DNA of 64,000 nt from Cheiracanthium punctorium. Its lineage: Eukaryota; Arthropoda; Arachnida; Araneae; Cheiracanthiidae. The DNA lies in contig JAWZYV010013134.1 in assembly GCA_038373885.1 (NCBI GenBank), forward strand, positions 62,001-126,000, given 5' to 3'. A model generated the notes under the pieces. It was not told where the DNA came from, did no database searches, and worked only from the letters and a program-made list of their open reading frames with translations. The translations under genes were made by a program, and so were the position numbers. Below are positions 55,327 through 64,000 of this stretch, piece after piece; position 1 is the stretch's first letter; each line of letters begins with the position of its first letter.

Positions 55327-56052
55327 TTAATACGGAGTATGTCTCCCGGACGATGCAATACAGGCCTGACAACGCCTAGGCATGCTGAGTATCAAATGAT
55401 CAATCTGATCTTGGGGAATATTACACCACTCATCAAGCAATGCACCCCGAAGTTCCGGTAGACAGGTGGGAGGGGGTTGACGGGCTGCAATTCGTCGGCC
55501 AAGCATATCCCACACATGCTCTATTGGATTCAAGTCCGGTGAGTATGCTGGCCAATGCATACGGGTGATATCCTCCGATTGAAGGCATTCGTCTACAATG
55601 TTTGCACGGTGAGGACGGGCGTTGTCATCCATAAACACAAATTCAGCACCCATGGCGCCCCGAAACAAACGTACATGTTGTTCCAGAATGACATCCCGAT
55701 AGATGTGGCCTGTCATCGTTACACTCTGAACATGCAGGTCAGTTCTGGAACCAAGAATAATTCCTCCCCAAACGAGCCATCCTGCACCACCGTAACGGTG
55801 TCTTTCAATGGTGTTCTCTTGGTGGTAACGGGTACCTGGCGCTCTCCAGATGAATGTCCGGCGAGAATCAGACTCCAAACTAAACCTGGACTCGTCGGAA
55901 AACATCACACAGACACAAGACCACTGTTGCGGTGTCCACAATGCATGCTCTCTACTCCAGGTTAATCGCAGGCGACAGTGAGTTGCGGTAAGTGGAACAC
56001 ATCTGACAGGTCTACGAGCATATTGACCAATGTGCCCTAAGCGTCTGTACAC
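55327..56052 (-). pseudogene. Tc1-like transposase, catalytic part (DD34E complete)
   Basis: VYRRLGHIGQYARRPVRCVP leads into the catalytic domain. The first Asp is in VMFSDESRFSLESDSRRTF, the second in FVFMDDNARPHRANI and the Glu in SPDLNPIEHVWDMLGRRI. Asp to Glu spacing is 34 residues. The GGxxxWGGI-like LVWGGIILGSRTDL segment and the C-terminus to RHTPY are intact. Upstream the frame is shifted by two bases near 56070 and the N-terminal domain lies beyond a 1.7 kb insertion, so the gene is dead although the catalytic triad survives. Confidence 0.92.
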
Positions 56053-56115
56053 GGTCTGCCTTGAAACTGTGTCGTACCGGTAGCTGAAGAGAGCTGACGA
56101 GACAGGTCTGGAGTT

Positions 56116-56617
56116 CTAGCACGATCTTATCGGAAAGCATCCGTCACGGATAGTTCTCACTCACGGATACTGAAAATCTTCGGATAAATATCCGATACCC
56201 TCATTTTGACTCTACGACCATGGTTTCGACTAATGAAAGTGAGAATTTTTTTGCCTCTTCCGAGAGTATCGGAAGGGGACGTTATCAACCAATCAAAACA
56301 AGGCACTCTGCCGCATTCGAGCACGTAGTTTAAGTTTATGAGATAGTACTTAAATAGGTACCACGTCTTGTCTTATTTTGTTAGTCGATCTCTGGCTGTG
56401 TTATACCATGTGAATATCCAACGTGTAAGATACTAATGCGCAGTACTCAAATACAGTCAAAAAAATTAATATCGATTGTCAAACCGCTTTACCAAAACTT
56501 TAATTGTAAGTTGCATGCGAAGTTAGTTGCGCTTCGGTGGCTGAATCGGTAAGACGCGGGACTATTACTAGGGCGTTATGTGATCGAACCCCGTGCTGCG
56601 CAATATTTTCCTGCACA

Positions 56618-56649
<32 letters not shown>

Positions 56650-57779
56650 ACGCGAATCTTGGTAATTAATTCATCAGAATTTTACACTTTCAAAATAATT
56701 CACTTTTAACACCCACAAAACTCAATATTTCTTTAAGGTACATTAATTTTTGTCAGACTATTTTTTCCCTAATTGTCACCCGTTCGTGATGCAACAGCAA
56801 GAGTATTAATTTTTTAAGCATCATCAATTGTAAAAATATATTCTTTGAATAGCAGAAATAAAATTTTAAAAATATATAAATAAATATACAGTCAACTCAC
56901 AATTTTACGACCCTTCCGATTTAACGACCCTCTGATGAAGTGCTGACAGTTTTTCAATACCTTTTATAAACTTTATTTTACACTCAGGATATTCACATGG
57001 CCATTATGATCATTATGCCAAAGTTCATTGAAATCCGCATTTTCCTGAAGCCGTGCCTCCTCCTTATAAAATAAAAACGGTAATATTCGAGTAAAAACAA
57101 ATCAGATTGAAATTATCGTCCAAGCAATGGAAGAAAATCATTACTTAAATGAAAACAACTTTTCCAGTTTTTATAGAGCGCAGCAAACGAAATAAGGATT
57201 TAAAATCTCTAGCACAAAAATTAAACAGCAGTGGAGGTTTTATTAAAAATGTGAAAGCTTGGCAAAAGGTAAGCAGACTGTTATTTTATAAATTTTAAAT
57301 ATCATTAAAAATTAGCATTATTATATTCTAATTGTTCTAGGCTCTAAATATTTTTTAAACTCTTGAATCAGTTGGAATGCTAATGATTTATTCAACCGAA
57401 AATTGTTGATAAATTCGTCGTCGCTTAATTCAAAGGATTTACACCTAGGAATCGAATTTCGATTCCTATGAACCCTTCTAGCATCTTATTGTTGTGCAAC
57501 AGTTGCTACAATTAAAACCGAGCCATTATTTTGATGTAAACAACTACCATCAGAACAAATAACCACGCACGCTGACTTGTATCCGAAGCGGAAAGAGCTT
57601 CTCACTCGCGTTTACCGTGCCGGGAAAAAAAAGTGGAATTTCCGACAGGGTTTCCGATATCGGAACGTTCCCGAGAGCATCGTGGTAGACCAAATTGACG
57701 CCCTTTCGGAATGTGACGTCATGAGTGAGAAAAGGGTTGTTTTTCCGCTTCGGAAAGGTTTCCGAGAAGATCGTGCTAG
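56116..57779. mobile_element. 1.66-kb element inserted in the Tc1 transposase
   Basis: Inverted ends CTAGCACGATCTTATCGGAA (left) and CTAGCACGATCTTCTCGGAA (right, inverse). The interior carries several CGGAAA/TTTCCG and CGGATA words near both ends, a degenerate tRNA-like stretch with poly-T (56525-56645) and a TACAGTCAACTCACAATTTT pogo-like end at 56889. Next to the right end the flank is locally duplicated (CCCTGATGCTGT and GATCGTGCTAGGGCCC appear twice, 57780-57835), which hides the target duplication. There is no transposase. Confidence 0.7.
56527..56645 (+). repeat. tRNA-like sequence with poly-T, probable SINE or tRNA relic
   Basis: A 6-bp acceptor-like pairing (TTGCGC with GCGCAA), an A-box-like GTGGCTGAATCGGTAAGAC and a B-box GATCGAACC are present. 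The T-stem does not pair, so I do not call a functional tRNA gene. A T-run of about 27 follows. Confidence 0.5.
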
Positions 57780-57806
57780 GGCCCCTGATGCTGTGCCCTG
57801 ATCGTG

Positions 57807-58067
57807 CTAGGGCCCTGATGCCCTGATGCTGTTTCTTTTGGCAGTAACTGCCAAATAGCGGTCCTCATTCGGCGTTGTAACTCGGGGACGACCTGTGCTG
57901 TAACGTCTACTCACATTACCATCATCTTGGAATCGTTGCCAAAGCCTGGAGATGACACTCTGAGCGATTCCAAGTTCCTCGGATACTTCCAGCTGGGTAC
58001 GTCCACATTCCAGTCGTCCGATAATTCTGCCACGTAAAACATCATCCAAATGCCTCCTTTGTGCCAT
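57807..58067 (-). pseudogene. Tc1-like transposase, N-terminal DNA-binding part
   Basis: It starts MAQRRHLDDVLRGRIIGRLE. A paired-type HTH follows: QLEVSEELGIAQSVISRLWQ, then VSRRYSTGRPRVTTPNEDRY, an AT-hook-like GRPR link. It ends KRNSIRASG where the inserted element begins. The remaining linker (RTPDLSRQ) is found on the other side at about 56110. An upstream in-frame ATG at 58238 is leader sequence. Confidence 0.88.
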
Positions 58068-58316
58068 AACTATGCGGTTTTTGCACTGAAAGGCTTTCAC
58101 AGCGCTTGTGAACAATTTTACTTTGCCACCATTCCTTATATACCCCTCTCTTACACTCTCGTCATTGTGACGTACCATCCACGCCATCTGGTGGTTTCCT
58201 GTAATTTGCATATTCTTCTTCAAGATGTGTGTGATCATTCCACAGGTGAAATTTTTATTTTAGAGATCAATTTCTGTGTGATTCTGTATTATCCTTAATT
58301 TATGGACATGAGTGTT

Positions 58317-58803
58317 AAAAAGAAATATGTTCAACATGTAGAGGTATTGAATGAGTTTAAAAATAATATGAAAATTTTGCCTGATGGTAGGTATGAGCTG
58401 TGTTTACCCTTCAAAGAGGGAGAGTCAGAATTGTCCTCTAATAAAGAGTTATCCTGGAAAAGGAATCAGAAAATGTGTCAGCGAGCGAAAAATAAATTAA
58501 TTTTAAATAAATACAAGAATGTATTCAACGAATGGGAAGATTTGGGGATTATTGAACGAGTTGGGTCGGATACTGAAAGTGGTTATTTTTTGCCTCATCG
58601 GCCTGTGATAAAAAGCGAGAACACAACCACCAAAATCAGACCACTTTTCGACGCGTCTGCTCGAGAATACGCAGGACCGGCCTTCTGTTTGAAATGGCCC
58701 GGTTGCAAACCTTTTTGGGGGGCCCCAAACATTATAGATTCTAAAAATTCATTAATTAATAGACCCATTTATAAAGCAAATATTAAGACTGAACTGAAAT
58801 ACC
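58317..58803 (+). pseudogene. BEL/Pao reverse transcriptase, N-terminal fragment
   Basis: KKKYVQHVEVLNEFKNNMKI is followed by DGRYELCLPFKEG. Then come WEDLGIIERV and YFLPHRPVIKSENTTTKIRP with LFDASARE, the conserved start of BEL/Pao RT ('LPHhpV...TtkxRpVFDAS'). After REYAGP the frame degrades (SLND-like block lost), and the sequence stops at TAA 58806. The catalytic YVDD region, RNase H, integrase and 3' LTR are not in the window. Confidence 0.85.
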
Positions 58804-58839
58804 ACTAATAACACTTTAATGGTCGTGGTAATTAGGGTT

Positions 58840-59328
58840 GAAGGCCGGCGGTAGCTGGCGCCCTGGACAAGCTAATTTTTGGCGCCCTTTTTAAATAAAT
58901 CTAACTCGTTTATGACGACTCCTTATTTAAGAAGAACCCAGATTGAATGAGGAAATCGGAAATACCTGGCTGGTAAGTTTATGGGAGTATAACTCGCTTT
59001 TAACGAGTAAAGCCTGGTTATATCGAGGAATATGTTTGTGATTTATAAAATTTCTACTGACTTCCAACTCACCAGCTCTGATAATCCTTTCTTAGAAAAA
59101 ATCTTTTAACATTCCAAAGTCAATAAAGACGACGATGATAACAAAGAATAGGAAGAAACTACAAAGGGAGCTTACCTGACCATGGACAAGTGGGACAGTC
59201 TGACGTTGGATAAACCTTCAAAATAAAAAAAAAAATCCGTTCTCTCTCCTAAGATTGAGTTTTCAGGCGCCCCTAAACATATAGCGCCCCGGGCAACTGC
59301 CCAAGTTACCGGTACCTTGATCCGGCAC
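58840..59328. repeat. MITE-like element with GGCGCCC / GCGCCCCGGGCAACTGCCC ends
   Basis: The left side reads GGCCGGCGGTAGCTGGCGCC and the right side GCGCCCCGGGCAACTGCCC then TGATCCGGCACTG. The interior has no ORF. A related CGGGGCAACTGCCCAGGGCC word lies at 36767 inside an AAGCTTGA element. It marks where the BEL/Pao copy is truncated. Confidence 0.5.
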
Positions 59329-59339
59329 TGGTTGGAGGT

Positions 59340-61297
59340 CTAAACCACATTGAATATGTATGCTAAACCTGTAGGGCCGTTTATCACCCATTTCAGTTAA
59401 CCTGCATTACTAATACTGAAAAATTTGAGAAAATATGAATCTATTCACTCTAGAGATCCACCGCCCACCGAGAGTGACATTAATTGTTTCAGAGTAGTTT
59501 AGTTAGTAATGAAGACAATAAAAAAATATTTTGTTGGCCAACTACCTATTTAAAATTTGAAAAAGAAGCCCACAATGGAAGTGGGGGGGGATGACTTAAA
59601 GCTTACGTCAGATTAAATAAAATCAATAATTTTATACTTAAGTTAAATTAACCAAAATGTATGTTTGAATATTTTTCTGCACATTAAGTCCATTAATTTA
59701 ATATAAGAGGACATTTCATTAGTCAGTGCTCAAGCTAATTTAAGGAATTTGTCGCTAAATTTAGCAACTTTTCACTGTATTTAGTGAATAAATTTTTTGG
59801 AAAGTGACATTTTTGATGATCTTGCTCTCTAATTTAGAGATTCAAATGAATTTGGAGTATTGTTTCAAACTTTCTAAGATTTTAAAATCTAATCAGTACT
59901 ACTTTAGAAAAGAAATGATGCGATGAAATGTTTAAGAATGGATCGTGGATGAACAGACATATCAGGGACGTAGCTAGAGAATAGGCGATGGAGGCCTCGG
60001 CCCCTTCCGAAATTCATACTTTTCTTAATTGGATGTCAATAATCAAGCTTTTTCGTAGAAATGCTATCTTAATTAGAAATTCCTCCTTTTGGGACCGCCC
60101 CGATTTATCTTTTTCTTTCTGGTTATGTGCCCGAGACGTACATTTCAATCATCCAATTTTATGTGTACTTTTATCCGCTATTATACTGTAAATATTCAAA
60201 TATAGTATGAGTGCTATTTTAAGTATGAGGGTTCTATTAGAAAATAGAGCAACATCCATTCGAAATCTATTATTAATTTCAGTTGGTATTTTTTTGGAAT
60301 TAACCCCTTATTGGTAGGATATTTTTTCGAAATTATTGTTATTATTATTTTTTTTCATAGTTACCAACCCTTACCGAACACATCTAACCGCTTTTTGGAA
60401 ACAGTAAATTTTTAATATCTTTTCAAAATGTTAACCAACCCACACGTACATTTGGAAACTAAATATGGTATTCAGTTGTCCACGATCTTTTTCTATATTC
60501 TAACATAAAAATCACTGTACATATAAAGTGGTTAATTATATGGCACGCGCCGCCGACTGTGCGGGCACAAAAACGCCGAAAGTGTGAGATGCGACTTCGA
60601 AGAAGAAGGGGTTGAGATCGATTAATGTGTTTGAAATATTTTATATTCCTAATTTTCAATAAACACAGTTTTAAAAGTACTGACTTTTTCTACTTCAGAA
60701 TAGCTGTTTCATCTGACTGCAGAACTTCGCTTACTCTACATACTCATTTATTGCTTAGGGATTAAATCGCGTAAATATAAGTTACGGGAACAATCAAAAT
60801 GCATTTAAAACTTTCATAAATGTGAAACTTAACACAATTTAAAACTTTTTGATGAAAATTATCTAATTATTTGCAATCTCGGCTATTATAAACAAAATAA
60901 CGACTTACCTTTTTTCAAATGTAGAAAACGCGATGATAAAATTGGTAAAGCTTAATCCATAATTTAGGCCCGTGAAAGTCATAAAATTCAAGAAATATAT
61001 TTCAAAATATATATAACATGTACACAAAAGTTAACAGACTCGTACAAAGTCTAATACAAGCAGACACTTCCAATGGCTCAACTTCGGTTAGTAACTTTGA
61101 GAGAAGAAGTAACTGCAAAATAGGATTTGACCAACACATTTGCACAATTGTAAACGGGAAAAAAATGTTCCCATGCTTGCAAAGGTAACCAAATGCAGCG
61201 CTAATTGATCGTCTCTCGTGGAGATTTTTCGGAAGACTGGATACAACGTTGCAATTTTCAACCGATCCCTCGCCCCCCGTGGATACAGAAAGAGGGC
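59340..61297. other. Intergenic AT-rich DNA, no gene seen
   Basis: A CAGGGACGTAGCTAGAGA word near 59963 resembles a hAT-type MITE end. A GC-rich CACGCGCCGCCGACTGTGCG patch lies at 60544. Nothing else is recognised. Confidence 0.45.
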
Positions 61298-61473
61298 GAT
61301 CGGGAACAAAGACATTAAAATATACTCGTAGACTAGACACCCCTATGCTTTTCGCTGTTACCAAAATGATCGGGAGCTGGTAGGAGTGGCGATGAGTCGC
61401 ACGTGGTCCCGAATAAGGCGATTGGAGAATTCATCCCCTCTTCCTTCCGGGGGGTCACACTGCCTCCCGTTCC
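61298..61473 (-). repeat. Conserved ~160-bp block, inverted partner of 63807-63962
   Basis: Read on the minus strand it runs from GGCAGTGTGACCCCCCGG to AATGTCTTTG. It contains GGACCACGTGCGACTCATCG and is almost identical to its partner over about 95 bp. No frame stays open in both copies. Confidence 0.8.
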
Positions 61474-61479
61474 CCTTAG

Positions 61480-62250
61480 AAGCGAAGAGTTCAGAGTTCA
61501 GACCTTTTGTTCATGAACTTGTAAGACAGCATGCGTTAAAATAAATTCACGCATTCATCATCAAATGCAACGTAAATTATATAGATTATAGATTACGAAC
61601 TATTCACACGTTTGCGAAATAAATTTCCTAAAATTTATAATTATTCATGCTGGCAGGAAATAGACTTAAAAAAAAGAAACAACATAAGAAAAAAAATGCA
61701 AATGGGGGTTTTTCAACAACTATGATTTTAACATTCGTGCCCAACATTTTTTTTTTTTTAATAAGACTATTTCATCTATGTGTACATAAGTTACTTTCAT
61801 AAAATCTCAAAAATATGTATTTTCTCGAGTTTTTCGAGGAAAATCAACCTTTTGCTTTTCTTTAATTAATCTCGTTTTACTAAAATAAAATATGTTATGT
61901 CATTTACTTTGCTTTCGCACAATCAAAAATAATTTTTATTTTTATCTTTCTTTATCAAGTAGACCATTTTAGTACTTACAAAGCCATTGATTCCGTTACT
62001 GGTAAGTAAAAGTCACAACTAAAAACTGGATAAATAAGTAAAATTAAATCTCTTGCAAAAACACAAAAATGGAAGTAGAAAAGTGACACATATATTTCGA
62101 TTTTAAATTTTATTTATTCATTCCATTTGTCTCAGTGAAATAAAAGATACACAGTTTTTTGAACAATTTTTGAAGGTTCTCTGTTGTGAAGAATATTCCA
62201 ACCGCTGAAAATATCTAGCATGATGATGATACGATAATAATAATGTAAAA
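61480..62250. other. AT-rich stretch, no gene seen
   Basis: Only homopolymer runs and AT-rich words are present. Confidence 0.45.
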
Positions 62251-62460
62251 AAGCATTCTTAAAAACAATGATAAAATGAGCAGAAATAATAACAATGATA
62301 GCAAATTATAGAAAGGCATCGAAGTACTTCAAGGATTAAGTGTAAGGAATATTCAAGCATTCTTAAAAACACTGATAAAATGAGTAGAAATAATAATAAT
62401 GATAGTAAATTGTAGAAAGGCATCAAAGTATCTCATGGATTAAATGCACAGAATATTCAA
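62251..62460 (+). repeat. Two-copy ~104-bp tandem duplication
   Basis: Units from 62251 and 62355 share AAGCATTCTTAAAAACA, TGATAAAATGAG.AGAAATAA and TAGAAAGGCATC.AAGTA. Confidence 0.8.
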
Positions 62461-63806
62461 GGTCACGGAAAAAAAAAAACATATAACCCAAATAACTTTA
62501 TATAAAATTAGAAATATATATTTTATAATATTGACTAAAGGTTCACATCGGATATTTCGCGGATATATATAAGTAATTAGTAATAAATAGTATTAGTAAT
62601 AATTATGTAAAATTTAATTTAATTAAATATCTAGGGTTCGTACGCCGCTAGTTGCTGAGAAGTTCTTAAAATGTTTAAAACTGTTTACTAACTTTTAACA
62701 AAAGCACCCTGCGACTGTAATGAAGCCTCATTGCGTCAATTACCATAAATTAAAATAAGGAGTTCAAATGAATCCCAAGCTTTTTTTTAGGAATTGGGAT
62801 ATTAGGAATAACGATAGTTAGTGAAAAGAGTTATTGAATTGATCAGATACTACAAGCACATTTAAAAAAAGTGTAGCTAATCTATACGTATATATATAAT
62901 GCACACAAACACGCATGTTTAGGTATGGTTAGTGTGCTTTTAATTTGGGCTTTTAATTTGGGTTATGCTTGTATCGCCCCACTTTATTAGTTACAGAATG
63001 CACATGTTATGTTTCGGCACATGTTCAACTGTTTCGCATATACCTAAACTGAAACTAAAAGCAACTTGTAATGGTAAGACAATTCTCTACCACATTAGTG
63101 TTGATTAGTAATGATCATGGTTTCAAAAACCATTAATACTCGATTTTGTCAAATTCCGATCAAATACTGCATTAAAAAAGATAAATAAATAAATAAGTAA
63201 AAAAAAAAGCCATTAGCTAAGCATAGTAAAAGAAAAATAATATAAAAGATGAAAAGCTTAAACAGTCATTTTTGTGGATTTTTCGTGACACCGTCCCCCA
63301 CCCCCAATAAGGAAATACAAAAAATGGAAAATAATTTTCTGGATGAAGTAATCTGATACATTGGAAATTTTAAAGTACTTCTCGGAAAAGAAAAAAAAAA
63401 TAATGAACAAATGATCAAAATCTACACCAGCATTGTTAAAGTACACTTTCCTGATACTATTTTGTGAAATTACCTAATATTGCGATATATAGTACATTCG
63501 ATTTTTCAAGCTCTTCAACAAAATCGTGTTCTATTTAAAACCAAAATTTCTTTTTAAATCTCGTAACTGCAGCAAACTGGACAGAAAAATAAAATTTCTT
63601 CCCAAGTTAGCATATATATTTATTCAAGAGTATGAAATGAACAACATAACTGAAAAATAAAAAGAGAACGAAAAAAGAAAAAAACCTTGGGATTCATTTA
63701 AATTCCTTATTTTTATTTATAGTATTTGACATAATGAGTCTTTATTACTATTGCAACATGACATTGTATTCATGAACAAAAGATTCCGAGAGATCTTCGC
63801 TCGCGC
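62461..63806. other. AT-rich stretch, no gene seen
   Basis: No repeat ends or coding motifs are recognised. Confidence 0.45.
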
Positions 63807-63962
63807 GGCAGTTTGACCCCCCAGAGGAAGAGGGGTGAATTCGCCAATAGCCTTATTCGGGACCACGTGCGACTCATCGCCACTCCTACCAGCTCCCGAT
63901 CATTTTGGTAACAGCGAAAGCATAGGGGTGTCTAGTCTACGAGTATATTTTAATGTCTTTGA
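63807..63962 (+). repeat. Conserved ~160-bp block, + strand copy
   Basis: GGCAGTTTGACCCCCC, GGACCACGTGCGACTCATCG and AGGGGTGTCTAGTCTACGAG to AATGTCTTTG. It matches 61298-61473 inverted. The matching ends at about 63962, near the window edge. Confidence 0.8.
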
Positions 63963-64000
63963 TCGGGAAAGATGGGGGTAGACATTTTTTCGAGGAAAAT

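Larger units (their letters stand above)
55101..58314 (-). mobile_element. Tc1-like transposon inserted in the BEL/Pao element
   Basis: Ends CACTCATGTCCATAAATTAA at the left and its exact complement at the right are flanked by TA (55099-55100) and TT (58315-58316, probably a mutated TA). Removing it with that duplication keeps the retrotransposon frame (..PAEI then KKKYVQHVE). Without the internal 1.7 kb insertion it is about 1.55 kb, a normal Tc1 size. Confidence 0.9.

Noticed and set aside
55555..55965. 136-codon + strand ORF
   Set aside because: Antisense to the intact DD34E catalytic domain.
56527..56605. Functional tRNA gene
   Set aside because: A- and B-box-like words and a 6-bp acceptor pairing exist, but the T-stem does not pair. 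It sits inside a transposon followed by a long poly-T, so a relic or SINE head is more likely.
55327..58238. Active Tc1 transposon
   Set aside because: All three catalytic residues are present, but a 1.7-kb insertion and a frameshift separate them from the DNA-binding domain.

Overview
This is a piece of an animal nuclear genome. It is AT-rich, has an intron-split gene with GT/AG splice sites, and is dominated by transposable elements and their debris. The gene content (a sodium-dependent glucose transporter 1/MFSD4-type sugar porter and a THAP-domain exon), the TCAGT-initiator core promoter in a solo LTR, and the mix of BEL/Pao, Tc1/mariner, hAT, piggyBac-like, Helitron and tRNA-SINE families fit an arthropod, most likely an arachnid such as a spider. 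The species-level guess is inference. There is no bacterial operon, no CRISPR array and no rRNA. Layout: (1) 0-15 kb holds the one clearly intact host gene, an MFS transporter on the + strand. It has a short first coding exon (4227-4335), a 7.0 kb intron filled with repeats, and three further exons at 11368-13587. The spliced protein is about 460 residues with about 12 membrane segments. (2) 15.5-18.7 kb has a non-autonomous Helitron with a second copy of its 3' terminus nearby. (3) 18.7-25 kb is mostly featureless AT-rich DNA plus a ~940 bp repeat that is the inverted copy of one at 5 kb. (4) 25-41.5 kb contains three copies of an unusual element whose ends are packed with AAGCTTGA motifs and which carries a tRNA-derived SINE module. 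One copy is inserted in a mariner transposase with a 2-bp duplication. The same region holds a truncated Tc1 transposase, a piggyBac-like palindromic element, a solo LTR and tandem arrays. (5) 43.8-46.8 kb has a 2.46 kb hAT-type element with a perfect 8-bp target duplication, sitting between a CRE-bearing GC-rich segment and a THAP zinc-finger first exon. (6) 48.8-58.8 kb is a degraded BEL/Pao retrotransposon (LTR, PBS, Gag, protease, start of RT). It is interrupted first by a 4.0 kb palindromic element with a perfect 8-bp duplication, then by a Tc1-like DD34E transposon that itself carries a 1.7 kb insertion. (7) 59-64 kb is AT-rich intergenic DNA bounded by a strikingly conserved inverted pair of ~160-bp blocks. 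The window is best read as layered insertion history around two host-gene fragments. I do not see a novel enzymatic system. The most novel-looking items are the AAGCTTGA/CCCAGACAGCACA element family and the 4 kb nested palindrome.
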